Shown here one piece after another: positions 10,166 through 19,842 of a DNA stretch of 64,000 bases. The DNA comes from Cytidiella melzeri (Eukaryota > Basidiomycota > Agaricomycetes > Polyporales > Irpicaceae). The stretch is from assembly GCA_022592445.1 (NCBI GenBank), contig JABYQR010000070.1, positions 89,081 through 153,080 on the forward strand. The letters run 5' to 3'. Within the stretch, counting starts at the first letter, position 1. The number at the start of each line of letters is the position of its first letter. A model generated the notes under the pieces. The model ran no database searches. It had not been told where the DNA came from and worked only from the letters and a program-made list of their open reading frames with translations. The position numbers and the translations under genes were made by a program.

Positions 10166-10231
10166 TTTCTGATTGGGCGTCGGTAACCAAGCGGCCAACA
10201 GCCGGTTGCGCTTCCACCAGCCAATCAGAAA
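10166..10231. promoter_or_regulatory. Inverted CCAAT pair
   Basis: TTTCTGATTGG (10166-10176) and its exact reverse complement CCAATCAGAAA (10221-10231), 44 nt apart. CCAAT is the core site of the fungal HAP/NF-Y complex; regulation of ESF1 and/or KEP-B is inferred. Confidence 0.45.
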
Positions 10232-10290
10232 TCCGATCGCTGAGATTTGTGGCTTTCGACTCTTGAATATTATTTATTCTGTGAACTACC

Positions 10291-12678
10291 ATGTCTGATC
10301 CTCGCTTTGCAAAGCTCAAAACAGACCCGCGGTTTCGCCGCATACGCAAGAAAGAGTCCAAAGTCGTTGTAGACGAGCGTTTCAAGAGTATCTTTGACGA
10401 AGGCGACGGCAAGAAAAACAAAAAGAAGGCGGGTAAGGCGCAAGGTACTTGGTTCTATGGACATCCCAGATATCACGAGTCCAACATTGACAGCAGAACA
10501 GGACGTGTTGACAAGTATGGCAGACCGTTGTCTGACACCCACGAGCAAGATACCCTGCGGCGATTCTACCGTCTGGAGAACGACGAGGATGGCGAGAAGC
10601 CAGAGGACGTTGCTACCAAGAAGGTGCCAGATTACGCTAGAGGAGCCGTGCTCCTTGAATCATCAGACGAGGAAGACGAGGAAGAGAGGAGGGAGGACGG
10701 GGAGGACAGCGACACTGGCGGCTTCGTGACACTAGGAAGGGATGTATCCAGACCAATACCGCTTCTCGCCAACGAGGACGAGGAACCAGAAATCGACCTA
10801 AACGAGGATAGCCTTGCGGAATTTGATGCACAAGCTGCGGCATATGCGAAAGAGCATGAAAAAGACGATCCTGCTCCTGAAGCGGATCGTACCAGGCGGT
10901 TGGCTGTGGTCAACCTAGACTGGGATCACGTCAGAGCCATCCATCTGTACAAAGTATTTTCATCTTTGCTATCCCCCACTGGTGCAGCCAATGCATATAC
11001 ATCGAGTAGGCCTGCCGACACGAATAAAGGCAAAGGTGTTGCTTCTCGAATTGTTCGTGGAAAGGTACTCAGTGTACGCGTTTACCCCAGTGAGTTTGGG
11101 AAAGAGCGTCTCGCACGGGAGGAGAAGGAAGGGCCACCCGCAGAACTGTTCAAGGCGGGTGAGAACGGCGACGACGACAAGGGCCGTGATCTACACGAGA
11201 CAAGCAACGGAGACGACTACAATGAGGATGCTTTGAGGAAGTATCAGCTTGACCGTCTCAGGTGCGTCTTCCACCACGTAGTGGATTATGGACTAAACTT
11301 TGTTTCAGATATTACTATGCTATTGTCGATTGCGACAGCGTGCAGACTGCCTCGTACCTATATGACGAACTGGAGGGCACAGAGCTGGAACGCTCAGCGA
11401 ACGTCTTCGATCTAAGTTTTGTCCCCGAGGAGATGAACTTCAACGATGAATTCAGGTGCATACCTCTTGATCTCTAAACAAGTCGCCCGCAACTCACTCT
11501 GACTCCTCTCCAGAGACGAGGCCACAGGAGAGCTTAACGTTCCGTATAAAGGTCTTGAATTCGTCACAGACGTACGTTCCCCAACCCCCATCTACCTCCC
11601 CTCATTCTCTGAATTGGTCCCGGCTTTTAGGCACTCCGACATTCACGAGTCAAGCTGACATGGGATGAAGACGATCCTGAACGTACCCTCGTTACGCGCC
11701 GAGCATTTTCTCGCAAAGAAATCGACGAAAACGACTTCAAGGCGTACTTGGCGTCCTCCTCGGAATCCGAAGCTGAAGAAGACCCCTCCCACCCAAAGAA
11801 GAATAAAGACAGAGATCGCTTACGTGCTCTTCTCTTGTCAGGCGGCGACGACGCACTTCCGGAAGGGTGGGATAAAGGTGGCGATGATGGTGGGGCCGAT
11901 ACCGACATGGAGATCACCTTCACGCCTGGCTTGAGTGAGAGCAAAGGGAAGGGTGAGGATGAGACGACGCTGGATAAATATCAACGGAAGATGAAAGAGA
12001 AGAAGAAGAAACGCAAAGATGAGATGAAGCAGAAGACGCACGAACAAAAAGTGGATAACAAGAAGGTAAAGAAAGGGATCGAGGACGACTTTTTCGCGGC
12101 AGACGTGGATAGTGATGGTGAGAAGGCCGTCGTGGATGCCGACGAGGAGGACGTCTCGCCGGCTAGGAAGACCCAATCCACCGCCGAGGAACTTGCCCTT
12201 ATAGCTGCTTCAGACAACCCGAACGGCGAGGCGAAACATTTCGACATGAAGGCCGTGCTCAAGGCAGAGAAGTCGAAAGGGAAGAAACGAAAGGGCAAAA
12301 AGAAGGGCAAAGACGTAGACGAGGAGAAAGAGATTCAGGAAGACTTTGCTATCGACGTCAAGGACGATCGGTTCACGGCTCTGCACGAAGACCATACATT
12401 TGCCATTGATCCTTCCAATCCTCAGTGCGCAAGATTTGCTACACTTCTCTCGAAATTCACTCACTGTTTCCCTCAGCTACAAGAAGACAAAGAGTATGTC
12501 TGCTCTTCTAGAAGAGCGATCCAAGAGACAGCACAACAAACAGTCGCCTATCGATACTGCCTATTCAACTTCAAATTCGACTAGTACGCCACAGACAAAT
12601 CTGAAGAGTCTGGTTGAGAGCGTCAAGCGAAAGAGCGCAGGTGTCGGTGGAGGCCTAGGCAAGCGACGCAAGTTGTGA
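10291..12678 (+). CDS. ESF1: Pre-rRNA processing protein ESF1
   Basis: Nucleolar factor for 18S rRNA maturation. The start MSDPRFAKLKTDPRFRRIRK is the family signature, followed by VVVDERFKSIFD and TGRVDKYGRPLS. An acidic region with SSDEEDEEE comes next, then the NUC153/RRM-like core (RLAVVNLDWDHVRAIHLYKV, VLSVRVYPSEFGKERL, YYYAIVDCDSVQTASYLYDE, LDGTE-type ELEGTELERS, FDLSFVPEEMNF). The C-terminal half is Lys/Glu-rich (KEKKKKRKDEMKQK) and ends with the ESF1 motif DPSNPHYKKTKSMSALLEER, formed by splicing at ~12428-12479, and GLGKRRKL. Four short introns are inferred. Length and domain order are normal. Confidence 0.93.
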
Positions 12679-13812
12679 GATTCTTACCCTCAAGAAAAGG
12701 ATACCTACCACACGACAAAGGGTTCTCTTTGTAGTACATATAACTATGAATCAAGCATACGAGTCGCATCGGGAAATTCCCGCCAAGAGTCTGCTAGTAC
12801 GTGTTTCAGTGCTTGCAAAGCGCGAAATGATTTCGGGAGTACATAGAATATATGAGGAGAGTCAGACGGATAATGGCAATGAGGCCACACGCTCTTTTTC
12901 AACATTGTCAGCGCCTGCCGCCATGCACTTGTCTCACCTCTGTCGCTGCTGCGCACTCGGCAGCGGCGCCGCACTCAGCCTCTGAGCACAACACGTCTGG
13001 CATCGCTGCCACTGAGGTGAGGTGGTCGGCAATGGGGTCCAAGAACCATCGACGAGTATAATTCAATCTAAACACAAGTTTATTGCCGTTGATGCGCCTC
13101 GTTATACACTGATCGTCTCGGTTGCTGAACAACTCGACGACTGCTCGAGCCGGAGGTTATGTATAGTTGACGCAAGACATTGTTCGAGACGTTCAAATCG
13201 TCCTTCGTACCGCAGGCTGTTCCGTGCGACCTTCTTATTTCGGAAAGCGTCGGGAAAGCATCAGCGCTCTCATGGAGTCCAAGAGGCTTCAAGTCAACTC
13301 ACGTCGAACGCCCCGCTGACTATCTCTCACTTTGCATACTATTATGGATTGTAGTGGAGTTAGAGAAGATGCATACTTGTTACCCGCTCTTCACGTGAAG
13401 ATAGGGCCCAGGTGAGCCATACGTCGTCTTCATACCGTCGCAAAACCAGGCTGACCGTCAGCTGCTCTACCGCGACGGTCAGCAGTCAGTCCCGTAGATG
13501 AGCCTTGCAATCGCAAGTTGCTGACGAGCTCGGGTTAGCCGGGGACCAGCCGCTCTGTCAAAACTCGGACTTCAAGTCTTGGTTCGTCACGCTGCCTGCG
13601 CAACAGGTCCACTGGTGAGTTTATCGACACACACATCTTCACTGGTCATACGCTCAATCCCTCGCGCGGTAGTTATCAATAGGGCAGGATCCAGCAACAA
13701 TGGGGAACATGTAGGCTGGACGAACATTCAAGTTCTGGGCTGGCAGCACGATCGTGGCGAAGGCTGACTCCGATCTTGATCTCGTCAACTTGCCAGCCTC
13801 AGAGGCTCGCTC
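12679..13812. other. Gene-poor spacer
   Basis: About 1.1 kb. Short open frames on both strands lack recognisable motifs, codon-level conservation cues or plausible exon chains. I see no RNA gene or repeat here. Confidence 0.4.
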
Positions 13813-13942
13813 GTTTTTGTTTATAAAAACGGGGCTGATTCTGCTCAACTCTCCTCACCGCCTCTTCCCCTCTCACCACCACCATCCTCTCCTTCGACTG
13901 CTCCTGTCTCTGCCCCTCTCAGGCATCGAGTCGCAGCGAGTC
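13813..13942 (+). promoter_or_regulatory. Orphan core promoter with CT-rich leader
   Basis: TTTATAAAAA at ~13819-13828 is followed by ~90 nt that is almost entirely C/T with CCACCACCA runs, then ATG at 13943. This TATA plus pyrimidine-tract layout is typical of strongly expressed fungal genes, but the gene it would serve is not identifiable. Confidence 0.4.
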
Positions 13943-14635
13943 ATGTCTATGTCTACAACAGTCCACCCGTCATCGCACCATGTCCACACTCCAACGCACC
14001 TGTCGTCGTTGAATACTCTTGATACCTCCCGACCTTTGTCGCTGGCTCTCGCGACATGGTCAGCCAACATCTTGAGCATCCACCCATCCACCCATCTTTC
14101 ATCGTCCGAGACGTCGGTCCGTTCCCGAACCCATACGTGCAACAACACAAACATCGGCAACCCAAAGCAACTTTCCTCCCTCTTCCGAGCAGTCGGTCTG
14201 CTCAAGGATCAAATCTTTCCTCACATCTCACCAGCAAGTCGCACTCGCATGCGAACGAGGTCGACTCTACGGTGGGATGAAGGGCAACAGTGTGCGGCAT
14301 GTACCCTCTTCGACAATCGCAAGTCGGGGAGGTCGCTCACTGTTTGCAAGAGGTCGTCCTTGGTCCTTCCCTTTATTCAAACTTCTCAGTTGCTTGCGTT
14401 CGCCGGTGAGTTTCAGTCCATATCGACGATATTCATGGTCACTCATCGCTCGACTAGATACCACGCTTCCTCTGCACCACATTCTTTTCTCTCGGGGTTC
14501 TATGGACGGACCAGTCTCTTGCACACTCGTGACTGTCACCACACTCGTCTTGTTCGCTGTCCGCACCCCTGGTCGACTACCATCTGGGCTTCACTCAAGA
14601 CTCTTCGGCTTAGCTACCCGGAAACATCTCGTTGA
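13943..14635 (+). CDS. Candidate orphan ORF, unrecognised
   Basis: The frame from the first ATG after the CT-rich leader is open for 230 codons: MSMSTTVHPSSHHVHTPTHL and onward, rich in Ser, Thr, His and Arg, without domains. Intron-like signals (GTGAGT at ~14406, acceptors near 14460) hint that the real transcript is spliced or non-coding. A further frame at 14632-14937 contains a hydrophobic stretch (LLFGLCWMLACISLGYYCYI). I cannot tell whether any of this is translated. Confidence 0.15.
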   Translation: MSMSTTVHPSSHHVHTPTHLSSLNTLDTSRPLSLALATWSANILSIHPSTHLSSSETSVRSRTHTCNNTNIGNPKQLSSLFRAVGLLKDQIFPHISPASRTRMRTRSTLRWDEGQQCAACTLFDNRKSGRSLTVCKRSSLVLPFIQTSQLLAFAGEFQSISTIFMVTHRSTRYHASSAPHSFLSGFYGRTSLLHTRDCHHTRLVRCPHPWSTTIWASLKTLRLSYPETSR

Positions 14636-15082
14636 CTTCCACCTCAAGGTCGACCATTCTTCTTGACGGCATACTTACTGGCGATGACAGTCATTTGAAC
14701 ATGCTACTCTTTGGGCTCTGTTGGATGCTGGCTTGTATATCACTTGGCTACTACTGCTACATTCTTCGCAGTTTACATCAACACTCACTCTCGACAACTC
14801 TCCTTGCATATAACCTTGACCGACATGGGCGACACCCGACCGGGCATAATTTGTTCACTGTAAACACATTTCCTTGTCCATTCCACTGCCCACACCTGAT
14901 CGTGACTGCGACTAGATTTGGACTTTACATTTTGTAGACATCGACACCGACTTACCGCTCTCGTAACCTTGACTGGGACACGGCAGCGAGTTCTCGAACC
15001 TGGGATCTTGGCCTGTCACGTTGACGAGGAGAAGAAACACGTTCACTCGCGGTCACCTGGAAAAACTAATCTCAAAAGAAAA

Positions 15083-16430
15083 AACTTCGAAATACCCAGA
15101 AAAGATTTATTATTGTGCACGATTCATAACAACTTCAAATACACAAACGACGAGGACGACGGGAGGGGGGGCGACGAACACTCAAATATGAATTGCCGGT
15201 GACAGAACTTACCTGATCTGGTGCAGCGCAACGTGCATTTTCCTTGGGTGGGAGATCAGGCGCGCAACAGAGTTGGCTACTGTCATCATTCAGGAGTTGT
15301 GGTGGGGAGAGGAGTTTGACGCCCTCCATCTTCCCTCCAGCTCCTCTTCCTCTCACACCTCTCAAATAATGACAGTAGTCGACTCTGTCGCACACCTTAT
15401 CTCCCACCCAAGGAAAATGCACATTGCGCTGCACCAGATCAGGTAAGTTCCGTCGCTGGCACCTCATATTTGAGTGTTTGTTGCTTCCCCCCCCTTGCTG
15501 TCCTCGTCCTCCGTCGTTTGTGTATCTGAAGTTGTGATTTGTTGTGTCTTTTCTGGGTATTCCGCTGCTACCATCGCCGTACTTGAGTATGCATCACCCT
15601 CCCTCGTCCCACACTCAAGTACGGTGATGGTGGCAACGGAATACCCAGAAAAAGACACAACAAATCACAACTTCGAATACAGAAACAACGAGGACAATGA
15701 GGACGACGGGAGGGGGGCAACAAACACTTGAATATGTATTGCCGGCAACGGAACTTACCCTGATCTGGTGCAGCGCAACGTGCATTTTCCTTGGGCGGGA
15801 GATCAGGTGCGCAACAGAGTCGGCTACTGTCATCATTCAGGAGTTGTGGTGGGGAGAGGAGGAGGTGGTGGGACAAGGGAGGGTGAAGCACACTCGAGTA
15901 CAGAGATGGTGGCAACGGAATACCTAGGAAAAGACACAACAAATGACAACTTTGGATACACAAACGACGGAGGACAAGGACAGCAATGGGGGGGGAAGCG
16001 ATGAACACTCAAATATGAGATGCCGGCGACGGAACTGACCTGATCTGGTGCAGCGCAATGTGCATTTTCCTTGGGTGGGAGATAAGGTGTGCGACAGAGT
16101 CGACTACTGTCATCATTTGAGAGGTGTGGGAGGAAGAGGAGCTGGAGGAAAGAGGGAGGGCGACAAACACTCGAGTACGGCGAATCTGGCGATGAAACTC
16201 CTCTGACTTTGGTGCAGCACAACGTGCACTCTCCTTGGGCGGGAGGTCAGGTGTGCAACAGAGCCAGCTACAGTCGAGCTCGATTGTTGGAGAGGGGGCT
16301 AGGACGAGAGATGGGAGATGTGAGAAAACCTCCAGGCGTCGGGATCTCAGAATTTAGGTGTAGCGCAATGTGCACCCCCTTGGGCGGGTTTTCTGGTAGT
16401 TTCGGGGTAGATGTTACCTCCTCTTTCGCA
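15083..16430. repeat. Array of ~280-bp repeats, one copy inverted
   Basis: A unit of about 279 bp recurs: direct copies at ~15083-15315, ~15613-15892 and ~15893-16182, a partial one at ~16183-16330, and a degenerate one to ~16430. The spacing 279 bp is taken from the block TGGCAACGGA at 15631 and 15910. Landmarks in each copy, in order: CCAGAAAA-type, ACAACTTCGAATAC-type, a G-run (GGGAGGGGGG), CACTCAAATATGA, GATCTGGTGCAGCGCAACGT, GCATTTTCCTTGGG, ACTGTCATCATT. Open frames here in several phases are by-products of the repetition. Confidence 0.75.
15316..15612 (-). repeat. Inverted copy of the ~280-bp repeat
   Basis: Reverse complement of the neighbouring units: it reads AATAATGACAGT, CCCAAGGAAAATGC, CTGCACCAGATC, TCATATTTGAGTG, then GGGTATTCCG, and ends in GTACTTGAGTATGC. 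It meets the next direct copy (CACTCAAGTACGGTG) head to head, so 15316-15892 could fold into a long hairpin. Confidence 0.7.
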
Positions 16431-17004
16431 TGGCGGGTAGGGAGAGTGAGTGGGAGAGAAAATAGTCTGGTTTATCACTTGGGTGGCTTGGACATGACGG
16501 TAGAAAATGAAGTCTTGTTTGTTGTGAATAGCGAACCTGAGTGTGACCTTTCAATTACATTCTGTCATACATTCCTTTCTTCACAGGGATAGTTTGACAC
16601 CATAACCTCACCAGTTGGCGCAATCATAGACATCGTGTACGATGCATTTTATAGATCCAAGTAATGTATACTACTCAATTTTGTGCTCCAGTATACTGTA
16701 TACTCATGACAGTCCCGATAGACAGTCCACATTTGGCATGGAGGCGGGATGGCCAACGAACCAGCGACTCGACGAACCACCTTAGAATTGACCACTGGCA
16801 GACTTGGATAAAAATGCGTCATTATTGACAGCATGCTTGCTGGTCGCAAAAATAACCAACAGTATACTAGTATGCCACCAGTAATGGATAATTGAGCATG
16901 CTCGCGCTGCGGATTACATATGCGATGATATTATAATATGCTATGCGTTCAAACCGTCCTATGCGATTATTCACGATACTTAGAGTAGAGTAGGAGTACA
17001 ATAT
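16431..17004. other. Spacer, AT-richer
   Basis: 574 nt between the repeat array and the NUS1 3' end. No coding or structural signal that I can support. Confidence 0.4.
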
Positions 17005-18200
17005 TCACTTGCCGAGTCTCTGCTCAGCGCCGGCGTACTGGTCCAGTGCTCGACAGATGTCTGACTCGCGAAGGGGTATGTAAGTGTCCGTTCGTCTAGG
17101 TTCAAAGAGGGATCGAGTCCACCATGATGACGGGTATATGCTGTAACTGCACGTACGAATTAGGATGAGATCAAGACTATAAGGAGAGCGTGTTACTGAC
17201 TGTAACTCTGTGAGGCTGATTTGCCACGGTGGAAATCCAAACAGTTCTGACACGTTTTTGGGCTGTTTACAGGGCGTAACGTGATGTATGAGCATGAGAT
17301 CGGGGGATGGGAAGCCGTTTTCGCCTTGTTGCCCACTCATTCAGTTTTAGAAGGGCATCTAGCACGGTATGCGCATACCTTCTACGAGTGAGCTAAGCTC
17401 GTTTATTGATAGCCTGAAGTCCTCCGGTTTTGTCTGCAATGAGTTTCGACTATGCTGCCTTGCTAGGGAATTTGCAACCTCCGCCAGAGCAGTCTTCCCT
17501 GACTCGCGTGAGATAACATGAATCGTGAATGAAGAATTGGTAGTGTCAGAGTTCTTGCCTGTTAACCACAATTAATGACGCCATTGTAATACATTGTCAG
17601 AGGTGGACTTACGTGAGACTCTGCGCTTCACAGCACCTCTCCCATTGCTCCGTCGCTTAAAGGCCGACTCGCCGAGTTTCAATGTAGCAACCTGTAATTT
17701 GGGAAGGTAGTTGAAATTGGGGGAGAGCGGTCTTGAACTGGATGACGAGGCATCGGAAAGCGGAGGTGTCAATGGATACTCTAACTCGGATTCGGAGGTA
17801 CACGCAGTTTTGTTGCTCTCTGTTTCGGTTAAACGAGCACGCAGGTCGAATGACAATCTTGAGAGTACACCTAAGCCTCATCAGCCTATGATGCCCATAG
17901 CGCTGTCGCACCAACCAAAGTCAAAGACGCACCTTCACGGTCGTAGAACGTCAAGCGCGGTATGCCCACCTTCCGACACCACCCCACAACCTCTTCCATG
18001 TTTTCGAGTATTTCCTGCTCAAACGAGTCGGAGATGTCTGAAGCCAGGAGGACCGCGACATGGCGCGGTTTTTTGTTGCGTTCGGCCACGAGCGGGCGTG
18101 GCTCCTGTGCGAAATGACATTCTCGCCACGAAGTTGCGAAAGTGGCTAATGCATAGATGGCGTGTATAAGGTAAAGAGTTAGTGACGCCAGCCAGGACAT
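17005..18200 (-). CDS. NUS1: NUS1/NgBR, cis-prenyltransferase regulatory subunit
   Basis: Non-catalytic subunit of the ER dehydrodolichyl diphosphate synthase, which makes dolichol for protein glycosylation. The N-terminus MSWLASLTLYLIHAIYALAT is a membrane helix. It is followed by PRHVAVLLASD and ENMEEVVGWCRKVGIPRLTF-YDREGVLSRL, the cis-prenyltransferase-like core without the catalytic Asp motif. A variable Ser-rich insert (PLTPPLSDASSSSSRPLSP) separates this from FTIHVISRESGKTALAEVAN and PDLMLIHHVTPCK, ELFGFPPWQISLTELQ, and the terminal DQYAGAEQRLGK. The final RxG motif (RLG) is the residue set NUS1 subunits contribute to the partner's active site. Exons join in phase (for example DRE-G at the first intron). 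The first exon could be extended by an unseen 5' exon. Confidence 0.88.
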
Positions 18201-18511
18201 CGCCTATTAGCCTGCAGTGCGGATCGTCCGAGTCGAGGACGAGTATCTGTGGATAATGGCTGTAGGAGAGAGATGGTTCATGGTGTGGGCTTTTGACTCT
18301 GGAGATCTGGGCGCTCATGTCCAGACGACATTCGATCGACGTGTCCCGCCCAGAAACAATTGCAGAATGATGGCAACGGGTGGGTCGTCTACAACTCGGA
18401 GAGTAAAGAGCCGCAATTCTGCAATGCTCTGATATCTATATCAGATGATGCGTGTGTGTATATGTACATCTTGTCACAGTATCATAACGCAACAGGAAAA
18501 GAGGAAGGTGA
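18201..18511. other. NUS1 upstream / SEC17 downstream spacer
   Basis: 311 nt between two minus-strand genes; contains the NUS1 promoter and SEC17 3' UTR. Nothing else is visible. Confidence 0.4.
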
Positions 18512-19539
18512 TTATAAAAGGCCTGGCTCATCCTGAATACCCCGCTTAATCTTCAGCAAAATGTTTGTCTTCCAGTTATCCAGTTTGGTAACCTGATCGA
18601 ACTCAAACACGGCACCGGTAAACATCTCCTGGTCCCCTGATTCTATCGCTTCGATGAGTACGTTGACGAACTTCGCTTCGCGCGTGGACGAGAATGTCGT
18701 GTCAAGCGAAGAATATTTCTGTAAATTGCGCTTGGCGGTGACGGGATCCTAGAATGAAATTGTTATACACACGTGAAACATTACTGAGGACCCTTACTCA
18801 CATTCATCGCAAGAGCACAGAGTGATGCCCTGAGCCAGTACTCCTTGACACTATACTTGGTCAGTGGCGACGATAATGATCCGTCCGCAACCTGCTCGTA
18901 ACGCGCAATAGCTTGTGGATATTGCTCGATATCGGCATGCAGATCAGCTGCGTCCTTGAAGCATGCATTTGCAGTCCTGATAGCATAATCAGTCACCTCA
19001 AGTACTCGTCGATATGTTTGTGATACTCACGCCTGTGCATCTTCCTGCGAGTACCATTCTCCAGCCCGCTCATAGCTCTCACAAGCCTTGCGGAGATCAT
19101 TCTGCTCCTGGAGATATATTTGTCCAATCTCCTTCTCCCTGTCTGCTGCTTGCCTGAAGCGACCGGCCTTTGTCAAGTGCGTAATGGTCTGCGAAAGTGC
19201 TTGAATGGCAACTACAAACCCGAGGTCAATGCCAGTTACACGACAGAATAAACATAGCTTACGATCAGGATAGCCGCGTTTGTATGCCTTCGCAGCATTC
19301 CACCACGCCTGAGCAGCCTCGTTGGTCTCCTGGGACTTCTCTCTACACTCTGCCTCTCTCGCATGAGCATCTCCAGCCTCTCGAAAGAGCTTGTCTATCT
19401 TGAAGGCATTGGCTGCTTGCTGATATAAATCACCTGCCTCTTCATACTTGGTCGAAGCGGACGAGAACCAGCCCGTGGAGGAATTAGCCTTCTTGTCTGC
19501 TTTCTCTAGCAGGAGCTGTCCTTGCGATTTCGTTGGCAT
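18512..19539 (-). CDS. SEC17: Alpha-SNAP (Sec17)
   Basis: Adaptor that recruits the NSF/Sec18 ATPase to SNARE complexes for disassembly on membranes. The protein is built of TPR-like helical repeats: KYEEAGDLYQQAANAFKIDK, REAGDAHAREAECREK, AAQAWWNAAKAYKRGYPD, AIQALSQTITHLTKAGRFRQ, AADREKEIGQIYLQEQNDL, KACESYERAGEWYSQEDAQA, then FKDAADLHADIEQYPQAIAR and YWLRASLCALAMN. The C-terminal exon encodes REAKFVNVLIEAIESGDQEM and ends in LLKIKRGIQDEPGLL; the terminal hydrophobic residues are those that stimulate NSF in this family. Introns of ~55-60 nt are positioned between repeats. It is divergent to PCM1 across a ~300-nt spacer. Confidence 0.95.
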
Positions 19540-19842
19540 GGATGGATTGTGATTGTCTTATGTCAAGACTGGAGGTCGCAGCCAACGCTAGAGTAATGGG
19601 CGTTCTATTCTATGACGCCAGAAACACGTGCACCCAGCGCCAACGCGCTCATGGGTGTGGTCGCGCTCGAGTTTGGCACTGAACCTTGACTTTGACTCGG
19701 ATCGCTGCTGTGAAAGGTAGTCAACTGCGATTCAAACAAAGGTACGGTGCTTGGTATATCTTTCTCAGAGTAAACAGCCATTCATGCGACGCGATCTCTG
19801 GTTTCATCCAGACAGCACTTTCCGTCAACAAGTACCTGCATC
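19540..19842. promoter_or_regulatory. Divergent promoter SEC17 / PCM1
   Basis: 303 nt between start codons of divergent genes, so both promoters must lie here. An E-box-like CACGTG occurs at ~19626. I see no clear TATA. Confidence 0.4.

Larger units (their letters stand above)
9917..10290. other. Divergent promoter region KEP-B / ESF1
   Basis: 374 nt shared by two divergently transcribed genes. It holds the KEP-B leader and TATA (left) and a perfect inverted pair of CCAAT boxes (10166-10231) nearer to ESF1. Confidence 0.55.

Noticed and set aside
10632..12464. Minus-strand frames inside ESF1
   Set aside because: Shadows of acidic and Lys-rich ESF1 codons (Ser/Leu/Phe-rich antisense).
14970..15050. 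tRNA-like B-box (GGTTCGAGAAC on the minus strand)
   Set aside because: No matching A-box, acceptor stem or anticodon arm could be folded around it; possibly a chance match or SINE-like scrap.
15135..16592. Several 70-170-codon open frames across the repeat array
   Set aside because: They repeat with the 280-bp unit, occur in many phases and strands, and show no protein features.
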